Source of the DNA: Monosporascus cannonballus
Taxonomy: Eukaryota > Ascomycota > Sordariomycetes > Xylariales
DNA length: 64,000 nucleotides
Direction of reading: 5' to 3'
Assembly (NCBI GenBank): GCA_004154925.1
Contig: QJNS01000152.1
Location: forward strand, 62,001 to 126,000
Shown here one piece after another: positions 48,240-59,300 of the stretch; position 1 is the stretch's first letter, and every line of letters begins with the position of its first letter. Position numbers and translations under genes: made by a program. The notes beneath the pieces were generated by a model. The model ran no database searches. It was given only the letters and a program-made list of their open reading frames with translations, and had not been told where the DNA came from.

Positions 48240-49110
48240 TGAAGAAAAAAACAAATATTCGAACTTTTAATACGGTTTAGAAATTCTTACTATACGGAAA
48301 AACTTTAAAAAGTCTAATAATTAAACGGATAACCAAAAAGCTAATTACTGTACTACGGAAATATTTTTATTCGTAAAATTTACAGCAATAATTTGTAAAG
48401 ATATTGCTTAAAAAATCAGTTAAATGGATGCCAAAATACTGTTAAAACTATTAAATAATTACAAAAAAATTACGATTTTCTAAAAGTACTTCGGCTAATT
48501 AAGAAAGTCGTTAAAAATATAATGTTTATAATAAAGCAAAAATAAAATATTATAAGCCTTACAAAATATCATAATCAATTAATATTTTAATAACATATAA
48601 AGCACTATAAAGTAACACTTTTGTAGTAACATTTCTTGATTTAAGAAATCCGTTTCTAAAATGAAGTACGACAAAATATATGTAAATATCGACAAAAATA
48701 CCAAATATAAATATTTTCTACCTTTCAAAGAATACACGACAGCAAAATAACTGGCCTATATTTTTATTAAATAATATTTCGATAAATATAGAATACCAAA
48801 GAAAATTATTTCCGACAAAAACATATTTTTTATTTTAAAAATCGGCATTAATATTTTTAGGTAAATAAATACTAAGCTTAAGTTCTCGATAACTTATTAT
48901 TCTTAGACAGACGACTTAATCGAAAAACTAAACCAAAACTTAGAATAATGTTTTCGAAATTTTATTATTTATCAACAAAGTAATAAAGTACAATTTCTAT
49001 TATTCGTATAAATCGCTTATAACATATTTATTAACGAGAATATGAGCGTATTTCCTTATACAGCCATACACAGACATAAAGCAAAAACGAAACAATTTAA
49101 ATAATAATTT
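48240..49110 (+). pseudogene. E5 integrase with intact D,D-35-E residues
   Basis: The integrase core reads D-K-N-T-K-Y-K-Y-F-L-P-F-K-E-Y, then K-I-I-S-D-K-N, then T-D-D-L-I-E-K-L-N-Q-N-L-E. The catalytic codons are GAC 48691, GAC 48814 and GAA 48922, all in one frame with 35 residues between the second Asp and Glu, the retroviral-type spacing. The frame still carries stops, so it is not functional. By contrast E6 and E7 have the first Asp as Asn. Confidence 0.8.
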
Positions 49111-49539
49111 AATAAAGGACTAAAAATCGCTACGATTTTTCCAAAAACAAAAACATTAAGAATAAATATTAATATAATTTATACCTGTTTCCACAATGAA
49201 TTACGATTTCTTCAATAACAGATACTGTAATATTATAATAAAAGAGAATTATATAATTAATTTTGACAAAAGAAAATAACATTTATCTATTACGCCAAAA
49301 ACAAAATCTAAGCTTAAATATTTTTTAAATCAAAATAAAAAAACATAGCGATAAATTTAATTTTAAACAGGCTGGCCTGTTTAAAATGAAGAAAACTATT
49401 TCCAAAATTATTTATTAATTATCCCTTATCAAACTTATAAAAATACATTTTATCTTTTATGTTTTGTTACTTAAACCACTGCCTAAAAACGCCTTATTAA
49501 AAGAAAACTTAAAGGATGAAAAGAATTTTAACGAATACG

Positions 49540-49690
49540 ATATCGAATAAATACCGGATTTTAGAATAATTAAAAGCAAAATCTAGTATCTAATTAAATA
49601 AGAAAAATACTTATATAAAAAAGTATTTAGGAATTATTTAAACACGTACCGAATGCAATAAACACAATTAAAACGTTTTACCGCCAAAAT
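49540..49690 (+). pseudogene. E5 chromodomain
   Basis: Y-D-I-E, a stop, I-P-D-F-R-I-I-K-S-K-I, then Y-L-I-K, a stop (former Trp), E-K-Y fits the chromodomain pattern Y-x-V-E-x-I-x-D-x-R at the C-terminus of chromovirus integrases, which in the group targets insertion to heterochromatin. About 730 bp without a recognised gene follow before the 3' LTR. Confidence 0.65.
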
Positions 49691-49699
49691 CCTAACCGA

Positions 49700-50420
49700 T
49701 TATTTCTAGTACGGCTAAGGTCGTAGGCGATAACGGTTTCCTGTTTAAATTTAGATCTACGGCGTTATAGTCAAAAAAAAAATGTTTTTGCTATAACGTT
49801 GATTTCGAAAACAAATTGAACTTGTTTTACGTCTATATAACGTTATTCCTCTTCCATTCCTTCTCGGTTTTCCAGCTAATTTAATATCAAATCTTTGTTT
49901 AATAACTCTCGTGCTTTTTTTAAAAGAATTCTATTAAAAATGTAACCGCCTTAATTTCTCGATAAAATTTAACGACTTTTCATATTGTTTTCTATGTTCC
50001 TTTTTCACGGACTTCTAATGCGCTAAAAAATCGTTTTTCAAAGTACTTCATTTTTTTGAAACCGCTTTTATATTCTTTTTATCTTTTTTAAAAAATTTAT
50101 AATTAATACTTTATAAGAAAAACGTTAACGACCAATATTATAATTATAATACACTAACTCTGAAACATAAAGTTTATCGACATTATCAGGCCGAACGTGA
50201 TTAAACCAAAAAAAGTCTTAATACCAAGATTTTCAATTAAATCAATACGCGTATTATCGAAGTTGCGTTAATTTAAACGAGGTTTTCTTTTTTCGTTTCG
50301 AATACACCCTATTATAGTAAAATTCACTAAAACATTTCCAAATAACATTTTCCAATAACACAAAATGGCTACCTACGGTTTTTGTCTTTAAAACAAATAC
50401 CGTTTTAAAAAAGAAAATAA
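49700..50420. other. E5 3' internal region, no gene recognised
   Basis: This A+T-rich stretch lies between the chromodomain and the 3' LTR. I looked on the minus strand for the antisense zinc-cluster spacing found in E2/E6/E7/E9/E10 and did not find a convincing match. Confidence 0.4.
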
Positions 50421-50820
50421 TGTTACAGGAATAAAAGGTCTTACTTCGAAAAAACTAACCTTTAAGGCCTAGTATAACTTGATTACGACTAAATTCCGGA
50501 CAAGAAGGTCTTGGTCTTAAGATAATCTGGTTAATCTGGATAATTTAGGACTAAATTATACAGATTATACAGATTTACCATATACTTACTTTCAGAATTA
50601 GGATATATAATAAATCGGTCTTTTATATACATAGCCCCTATTTAGTTTCGTTTTTTGGCTGTTAATGTAATCTTTTAATCAAAGGCACTATTTTTTTAAT
50701 TAAGAAGAAAACGTTTAAATCTTTTTTAGGACCAAATTATTAAATTATTTTTCGCCCTATTATCAACAAATCAAGACCCAATTTTGGACACTGTATATAT
50801 TTCCAAGTGGATGTATAACA
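50421..50820 (+). repeat. E5 3' LTR
   Basis: It begins TGTTACAGGAATA and ends TGTATAACA, with canonical TG and CA ends. It is better preserved than its partner at 28925-29324. Confidence 0.85.
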
Positions 50821-50990
50821 GCTTCGTTACGTTAATGTTATACTAAACTAAATAATATAGAGAATTTTGAAAATGTATTTAAAGGATTTTTAGTTAAATA
50901 TATAATATATTTAAAAATAATTTTAAAGCTTAAGGCACAACTATTTATAATAAGTAATATCTGGTGGGGATTGGCTATATTTATCGTATA
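50821..50990. other. Short A+T-rich stretch outside E5
   Basis: No gene. By position this is part of the older element E4 that E5 inserted into. Confidence 0.4.
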
Positions 50991-51101
50991 TGTTACGGCA
51001 CAGAAGACCAAGAGTCTAGCTATTACACCACTTAAAGTGGAACGTTGTCAGGTCGAGCCCTGACCGCCTTGTTTTGCCCTATATACCTACAAGGTGCCAC
51101 A
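50991..51101 (-). repeat. Short GC-richer repeat (copy 2)
   Basis: This is the reverse-complement copy of 25755-25868. It runs from TGTTACGGCACAG to GGTGCCACA on the + strand, so it has TG and CA ends. It contains a perfect 6-bp hairpin GTCAGG/CCTGAC with loop TCGAGC, resembling a tRNA T arm with one base missing. Confidence 0.6.
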
Positions 51102-51146
51102 TGGGACTGTGATAGTATATCTCGCATTTCTATATATCAAAATAAC

Positions 51147-51265
51147 TGTGAGATAACGAGGGTGCGACACTAACTATAATACCAAAAGGTCAGGAATTCC
51201 AAACCCCAATTGGAGTGTGGACACCTTAATCCACCTTATAAGAAGTAGCTGTGCATATCATCACA
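51147..51265 (-). repeat. Solo LTR of T1 with target duplication
   Basis: A 119-bp LTR with TGTGAG and CATCACA ends (+ strand) is flanked by exact ATAAC duplications (51142-51146 and 51266-51270). It is hardly RIP-damaged compared with the T1 copies at 31217 and 32064, and it fixes the true T1 LTR ends. It is a product of LTR-LTR recombination. Confidence 0.85.
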
Positions 51266-51270
51266 ATAAC

Positions 51271-53100
51271 AAAAATATTTTAGCCTTATGATTATTCTGC
51301 AACCTATTTATGCTAACCAATATATATAAATTATAATTTATAATCTTATTATATAGGATAAATTTATGCTTTAAAATATTATTTTAAATTTCAATAATTT
51401 TGTAGTAGTAAATTGTAGATTAAAAAGAATTGGATTGGTTTTATTTTCCCTTTTTTAGATTATTATTTATCTTTTATTTAGTTGTTTTAATATTGTTCTA
51501 AAATTAAAAAAATCCCTTTTTAAATTTTTTTAGCAAGGAAACCATAATTAATTTTAAAATAGCTCTTTTACTGTAATTAAAACATTTTATATTAAATTTG
51601 CTTTTAAGGCTTTTCGAAACGGGACTTACTTTTTAAAAAATATTCCTATCTTCTTTAATTAGGTTATTTAAACCTTTATTATCTAGTCGTTTATTATTTT
51701 CTTTTTTTGTATCATATAGATTAAATTTGAATTTATTAATGATAATAACCCTATCGGTATATTTTATAAAAGCTTCGCTTTAAGTTCTATATAAAATTCA
51801 TCTTTAACTAAAACTTTAATCCGATATAAGAGTGATAAAATAACCTATTCTTTTTAACAAATTTTAAATAATCGTTAAAAGATTAAATTCGGTCCTCTAT
51901 TTAGATATTAATTTTGTTTAGACGAAAATGTAAAATTATTTAATTGCATATTATTTTTTGTTGGGGTATTTGAATAGTACTTGGATACTTTATAAAAATT
52001 AGCGGTATTTATTAAAAATGTAATCTATTATATCCAGAATATCGTTAAAACAAATTTGAAAAAAAGTTCTTTATAATATAATCTAATTTTAAATGTTTTT
52101 TTCTTTATAAATACTTATGAAATAACCATTAATTTCTAATAAGCTTTTATTAATTTCTTTATAAAATGTAACATAAAATTTAACTTAAACCAGAAATCTT
52201 TTCATATTTATTGTTCTGTTATAAGTTTTAAAAAGGTTAAGTTATAACCTTTAATATTTAATATTTTATTATAATTAAGAACTACTATAATATTTAAACG
52301 AAAATGATCTACGTTAATAATAATAATCTTAATCTCTTCTATTATAGGGAATATGAAACGTTTTTCTTCTTGAAAGCCCGGACTTTTATTATTGAACTAT
52401 GCAGCCTTTCGTTGCGTATTAATTTCTTTTTATTTTTCCATTTAAATTTAAATCTTTTTTTGATTTTTCTTCTTCACTCTTTAAATCATAACTTCTTAAA
52501 TTTCGATAATATCCTTAATAAAGATAAATTCGTGACAAAAAAACCTTGTTAGAAGTGGGTAATTATGAGCATAATACTATCGGTTAACAAAGATATTTGT
52601 GTAAGAAAGGATAAACTATGTAATTTAATTATTCACTTTTTATTTATTAATATTAGAATTCAAACATAAGCTTTATTTCGTAGTTTCTACTTTTGGGTAT
52701 TATTTTATTACGTTTAGCAAAACTTAAACCTTAATTACGTCATAAATTATTTATGAAATGTTAATTAAGAAATTATTCAAATATTACAAAACTAATATAG
52801 ACTTATCTAGAAATATAACAAACATTTGAAAAAGAGTTTAAGTAACTAACTACAATCAAGCAAAAAATAATTAAATATTTTATTTCTTCAAAATATTTCT
52901 AATCTTTTTAAACTAAGAAAGCAGTCCTTTTAATTAAAGATTTAAATTTATAATTGAAATGCGAAATTAAAAGAAATATTATATTTAAAAAATATGAAGC
53001 TATTATATATCTATTATTTCTTTAAAAATGTATCGGAAATCTATGAATATTATATAATTTAATTAAATTACTTAAAGTACCTAAACCAGTTAAACGAACC
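51271..53100 (-). pseudogene. E4 gag remains, minus strand
   Basis: On the minus strand near 51660-51500 the text reads SKSLKSKFNIKCFNYSKRAILKL, interrupted elsewhere by stops. It is clearly related to the E5 gag segment KSFNYSKRGTLKAN (30.6 kb). The CCHC knuckle keeps only its first Cys (51584-51582). So a second, older copy of the E5 family lies here in the opposite orientation, and E5 inserted into it. The part from 51750 to 53100 has no motif I can name but fits gag by position. Confidence 0.6.
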
Positions 53101-53109
53101 AAACCTCTT

Positions 53110-53438
53110 AGCCGATATTTAGCCGTTACTTACTAGTGTTAAGATTTAAAAAAGGTCTTTTTTAAAAAAGAAGAACTCTTATTTTCGTAATGCATAGAAA
53201 TTTGAATAATAAGATAATTTAATTACGTTTTATAATATTAACGATATTTTAAAATACAAATATAAGAAGTATATAAATATATTTAAATTTTTTAACTTAT
53301 TACTAATATGTTAACATTTTGAGTTGTTGAGTTGTTATTTGTAAATTAGTAATTCATTACGTAATTTAATTTATTTAGTTTCTTTATTTATTGTTATTAC
53401 GACCGTTCCCAGAAGTCGTTATTCGCTAAGTTATAACA
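53110..53438 (-). repeat. E8 3' LTR
   Basis: It resembles the reverse complement of the E2 LTR (GTAAATTAGT, ATTACGTAA, GACCGTT, CTAAGTTATAACA). The outer edge is not sharp. Confidence 0.6.
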
Positions 53439-55223
53439 CCATTCTCTTTTTTCCAAAAATATTCCCTTTCAGGTTCTTTTTTAGTAAATCCATTATTTTT
53501 TATTATATTACATTCTATTTCTAAATTGTATTTTTATAAAACAGAATAACGCTAGCTTTTAATTAAATTTAGTAGAATTAAAACATTGAAAATTATCTTC
53601 TACATTTTTCGTTTTTTCAAAACACAATCTAATATTACTAATTAATAAAAAAGACTTTAAGTTATAAAAGATATATACATTATAGTTGATCATATACTAT
53701 AATAGGTATTTGTATTTTTATAGTTAGTTATTACATAATTGGATTCCGTCGTTTGTAACAAAAATTAATTATTAAAAAGATTTTATTTAATTTATTTATT
53801 TGCATATTTTGTATTAGTTGTCAACGATAATAATATTAACTGTAATGTATTGAATTTATAATTATTATTTTAATTTTAAAATAATTCATACAAGTTCAAT
53901 TATTATAAAGCAGAAATGGTTGTAAAAATTTAAGTGTTTAAGAGTATAAATATTATTAATTAAAATCTGATGAATTTATAAAGGCCGTTTTTATAAGACA
54001 TTAAATAAAACGCTACTTTTATGTTCGTCGTTACTGGTAATGACCTTGTAATAGATATTATATTTTAATGAGGTTATTTGCCCGTTGTTAAATATTTTAG
54101 AATCTGAAAATGTCTTTCACTTGATTAAATTATAAGCAAAGTAGTTGTTTTTTTTTATATTAATCTTTTAAATTTGTATATATAGTTTCGTTTATATTTT
54201 CATATCGGTTTGTTTCGTATAAACCTTATTTGTATCAGTTGTTAATTTAAATTAAAACATATAGAAAATAGAATAAAATTTAATATTTAATGAAAATATT
54301 TATTAATAAATTCCTTTTGACCTTTTTACAGTAACTTTAGTTAAACTAATATATTTCAACCCAAATTCTTTAGTGGGTGTATTAATTCAAATATTTTCTA
54401 CTACGATGACTTTTTAAGCTTAATTTTGTAGCTTTTTCGGTTATAATATTTATATACTTCATTATATACGAATTTATATTGTAACTATAAGTTTTAACAG
54501 AACTTTTTAATTTGTTTCGTTATAAATATTAATTATTATTAATAAGTTTATTATATATATTTTTTTACAAATATTACCTATAAAATAACAGTTTAAATTT
54601 ATTAACGTTGTTTTGATATTTGGATTATAATTAATATTTTACAAATTAATTGTTTATCTTAATTTTTATATTTAGAGTTCTTATAATACTGTAAATAAGT
54701 TTTCCAAATTCAATACTACCGTTGTATATATTTGTTTTATTTAAAATGTAAATTCGTTAAATAATTTATAATTTTATAGATTTATGATTAGCAATTATAC
54801 CAAAGCTTTAAAATAATGATAATACTTTAAACGAAAATAATTTTATGTATTAATTCGTATAAACTAAAACGAGTTTTTTAAAAAAAATATTTTATTTATT
54901 CGGTACCTGTCTTTCAAAAAAATAAAAAGTAGAATTGATTCGTATATTTATCTATAATCATAAAAATATTATTGTATTAAATTTATATTATTTAATTGTT
55001 TGAATAACATAATGTAATTATAAAATTTATATTATTTAATTTTGAAAGGCTTTTAAAATTCAATAATAAATATAATTTCCATATTATTTATAACATGGCG
55101 TTTTTGATTTCTTGTAAATACCAAATTATCGTCGTATTTTTTAAATACTATTTTTTATATTAAAGTTTTAAAAATATTTAAATATGTATATAATTAGTAT
55201 TTATATATATAGTATTAAGTTAT

Positions 55224-55595
55224 TGTGACGGCTAGGCGGTTTAACCAATTATTAAACCTTAAGTCAACGGGTTTATGTTGGCAGAAGTATCGTGGGAATC
55301 TGAGCAATAAATATAATAACGTATCACGTTTCGTAATGCCAAAGGTGCTTTAGGTAACGATGTTATATTGCAAGCTAAAACTATCTAAATTATAGAGATA
55401 ATAAATATATATATCCTAATTTTTTTATTTTTATTTATTTTTGCTTAATAAAGCTTTATTAAGCAAGTATTTAATATTGTTTAGTCGTGCTTAATTAAAA
55501 CCTGCTAAGTATTAATTACGTAATTTTGAATTGACGTAATTTTTGTGATTTTGGCTGGACCGTTTTCGCAGGCTTAGCTAATTTAGGTTATAATA
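55224..55595 (-). repeat. E9 3' LTR
   Basis: It runs on the + strand from TGTGACGGCTAGGCGG to GGTTATAATA and is followed by the reversed polypurine tract CGATTTCAGTTTTTCCC. Confidence 0.92.
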
Positions 55596-55639
55596 CGATT
55601 TCAGTTTTTCCCAAATTTTGCTTTTAAGATTTTTCTTTT

Positions 55640-56190
55640 CCTTTTGGTAAACTTTTTCCTTTCAAGATATCGGTTTACGTTATTAAAAATTGTCGTCAAT
55701 TTTTTTCATTTACCGCATAACGTCAAAATTTGCTTTTTATGTTTGACGATTTTAGTTTTGAAGTTATACCGTATTCTTTGTGTTTTTTTAAGAGCTGGAA
55801 GTGCGAAATGATGGAAAATGTTTTTAAATGCAAGGCGTATGTTAAACGTAATTATTTCTACGATAGTAACGGCGTTCCTTTATTTTTCTTAAAAAATATT
55901 CGTACCGAAAATTAACGTTTAGAACGTCAAAAGGTATTGGTAAAAAAATGTTTTTTTGGAATTGCAAAAACGTTATTAGCAAGAAATAAATAAGGTTATT
56001 ATACGGTTAATCCGTTTTCGAAAATAAAAAACGTTTTTTCGTTCGAAAGGTATTAAAATAATATAGTAAGAATTATAATCGTTGGAGGAACTAAAGGAAT
56101 AAAAGCGTTAGGAATAGGCCAATACCGAGGTTTCCTTAACCGCCTTAGCTTTTTCTCTTAAGCTGTCCGGCGTTATCTAACCGTTAAATA
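55640..56190 (+). pseudogene. E9 antisense Zn2Cys6-like gene
   Basis: Opposite to E9 gag-pol. From codon 55772-55774 to 55859-55861 it reads Y-SL-C-FFKSWK-C-EMMENVFK-C-KA-Y-VKRNYF-Y, then D-S-N-G-V-P-L-F-F-L: Cys 2, 3 and 4 are kept, while 1, 5 and 6 are Tyr. The frame is open for 61 codons (55730-55915). After one stop it continues with R-L-E-R-Q-K-V-L-V-K-K, RLIRFRK and SLEELKE (56079-56099), which fits a coiled coil. It ends just short of the chromodomain codons of pol, so the two genes converge. See E7 for the tail. Confidence 0.75.
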
Positions 56191-56231
56191 ATGTTAATTA
56201 GGACATAATTATATCCGGTGGTTCCGTTATT

Positions 56232-56382
56232 ATTAGTGAAAATTCTTTAGCAGACGCTAAGCGCCAATAAGATTCTTGGTGGGTTCCCAGGTGTTTTCGG
56301 AGTCCGGATACTTTTTCCACTTAATTAGGTACTAGGTAAGTCCGTTTTGCTTTTGCATATCGAATATTTTTTCCATTTCGTA
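56232..56382 (-). pseudogene. E9 chromodomain
   Basis: Y-E-M-E-K-I-F-D-M-x3-N-G-L-T, then Y-L-I-K-W-K-K-Y-P-D-S-E-N-T-W-E-P-T-K-N-L, with only Gln codons turned to stops. It is the clearest chromodomain in the window and assigns E9 (and by similarity E6 and E7) to the chromoviruses. Confidence 0.85.
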
Positions 56383-59300
56383 TATTTATTTATCTCTTAC
56401 TTTTATATCGTTTTATACCGTATATACCTTAATCGTATCCGTTATTAATTCGGATAAAACATATAAAAAATTAAATAAAGTTTGATTTTTGGTAAAAATT
56501 CCAATTAATGATTATTGTTTAAGATGTTTTTGGGGATTTTGTATGCACTAATATATTTGAAATCGACTTTTTATTAGGTCGTTTTATTTAAACATTTTTG
56601 GTAATAAGGAAAACCATTTTCCCTTTTCCGAAAATTAATCCTTTTAACCTTTTTTAATTATAATATTTATTTATTTAATTCCGTACAAATTCCATTTTTA
56701 TTTTTATTTTTTAATATAATTATCGTAATTATTTTGATATAAAAATTATTTTAATATTAATTGGAATATCGTTACCTACTTTTTTATAAATTTCCGAAAT
56801 AAAACCAAAATATACGTTTGCAAATATTATCTTAATGTTTTCGTAATAATTAATATTATAAGTTAGTTATGCGATTAAAAATTTTTTAACTTAATTATTT
56901 TATTTGTAATTAATAAAATATCGTAAGTAAATTTCCAAGATTTAATTTGTTCGTTTTGTTTATTTATCCGTTTATAATCTAAATACGTTAGATAATTTGT
57001 GATTTAAGGCAATCTATGCTATAAGGCCTTGCCAAAATTTAGATACGAATATTAATCCTTTATTTGATATAATTTTTTATTAATAATCCATATATATTGA
57101 AAATATGTTTGAAAAAAAATGTATACCAGCTATTCGGCATTTATATCTTCGTAATATGGTAAAAGATAAGAAGATTTCGAAAATCGGTCGACGATTACGA
57201 AAATATTATCGTAACATATTTCCGTAACTGGATCTTTTAATATAGGAAGTTTGGTAATAAAATTAAATATAACTAAATACCATAATCGTTTTACCATTAA
57301 TAATAATTATAATTTTCCGTAAAGCTTATATCGTTAAATTTTTGCTTTTGCGCAAATATCGTATTACCGTAAAATTTCTGCATTATTACTTTTATTCTAA
57401 AAAAGCAATATATGCGTCAAAATTATTTTAAGGTTTTATAAATCGCTGGATATTTATATAACTAATATTCATATATTTTTCGTACTAAATCCTTTTAATA
57501 TTTTTCTGGAATTTATATTTTATTTGTTTTTTGGTTTTTTAAAAAATTATTATTATATTATTAAATCCTTTAGTATATATCGAAAAGTACTGCTTGAATT
57601 ATCGTAATTTATTATAAACGTAAATATCTTTTTATAATAATATCGAAAATTATGTAACTCATTTTAATTAATTTTTCTTCGAGGTTTAATCCCTTATTTA
57701 AAATATTTACTTTATTATTTTCTGATTTTCTGTATAAATAATAACGAAATTAAAATTCGCCAATGTTTTTACGTATTTTAATTATTATTTTATAAACTCC
57801 CTAATTATAATAAATCGGGCAAGATTTTAATAATCTATATAAACTTTAACCTGGTACAAATTTCCGTTTAAAAAGTATTTAAATTCCCGAAATACCATAA
57901 TAATGGCCATAAATTCCTTATTTGGGATACCGTAATTAAATTCGGCTTTTTTTAATTTGTACGAAAAAAATACAATAAGGTGCAATTTACCTTAATTATT
58001 TTGTTATCTAATTATTACGCCTAATACGTAATCCAAAATATCAATTTTTAACTTAACGAAACGGTTTAAATCATATATAATTAATACTAATTTGCTGATA
58101 ATTATATCCTTAATATCCTGAAATACTTTTTTTATATCTAGAGTCTATTTAAATTGTTTTTTTTTTCTTTATAAAATTTATTAAGGATATAATTATTTTA
58201 CTAAAATTTCGAATAAATTTCCTATAATAATTGGCAAATCCCAAAAATACTTATATTTCTTTAATTATTATTAACGTTTATTATTTTATAATTATAGCAA
58301 TTTTTTAAAGTTTAGCTTAATATATTTTAGGGTAATAATATATCCCAAATATCTTATTTCATATATATAAAATTAATTTTTTTCCGCGTTAATAAATAGT
58401 TTTACGTTTTATAAAGCTTAAAAAACCTTATAAACGTATTTTACGTATACTTTTTCTATTTTTAAGACAATAAGAATATCGTTAAGATAGCAAACGATAA
58501 AAATATTAAGGTATTTTTATAATACGTTCGTAATTCCTATTAATATAACCAAATACTTAAATAATCCCTATTTCGTCTTAAAGGCTGTTTTCTATTCGTA
58601 TATTTTTTAATCCTAATAAAGTTATATCTATCTTTAAGATTAAATATTATAAATTATTTGGTTTTATAAAATCGGTTTTTCATTTCCGTAATCAAAAATA
58701 ATAATGTTCGATTTTTAACAATAACGTTATTTAATTATCGGTAATTAACTATAAATCGTAATTTTTCATTTTTTTTAGGTACGAAAAATATTCGCTATCC
58801 TATTAATAATTTTGAAAATTAAATTCATCCTTTTTATAACTAATCTTTTAAGTATTTTTTAAAAATACGTAATTCGTTTTTATTAAGATTATAAATAGGA
58901 TAAAATTTTATCGAAAATCTTTCCTTAAGGATTATTTTATAATCTTATTCGCTATATTTTAATAATTTTATATCGAACTCCTTCTTAAAACGTTACTTAT
59001 ATTTATAATATTATAATAACATATTAATTAAAGTTTCTAATTTTTTGGATTGTTATTCTTATTATTCCAGATTATTATTTAGTTGCTTTAATTTCGCTTT
59101 AATAATAATAATAAAATATTATATTTTTTTAATACCTATTTTTTTGTATTTTAGTTTTTTAAGTAATAAAGCATTTATTATATTCTTATGCCTATATTTA
59201 TTGTTATTATTAATTAAATATTAAAATTTTAATTTTTCTTTTTCGTTTATTAATAAGAAATAAAACGAATTTTATTTCGCTAATTCCGCCATTAATTAAT

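Larger units (their letters stand above)
28925..50820 (+). mobile_element. E5: Ty3/gypsy chromovirus carrying T1 and E6 (with E7)
   Basis: LTRs of 400 bp are at 28925-29324 and 50421-50820. Without the nested elements it is about 7.2 kb. Gag lies at 29.6-31.2 kb with a zinc-knuckle-like segment. Reverse transcriptase is at about 47.0-47.5 kb with YLDT at 47388-47399. Integrase at 48.2-49.1 kb has all three catalytic residues in register: Asp 48691-48693, Asp 48814-48816 and Glu 48922-48924, giving D-x40-D-x35-E. The chromodomain is at about 49540-49690. This family is distinct from E6/E7/E9. No clean target duplication is seen (TTATC against GCTTC). Confidence 0.85.

Noticed and set aside
52304..52552. 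82-codon + strand frame
   Set aside because: It lies opposite the E4 gag region, is rich in Phe/Leu/Asn as expected from A+T-rich antisense, and lacks the Cys/Tyr spacing of the antisense gene.
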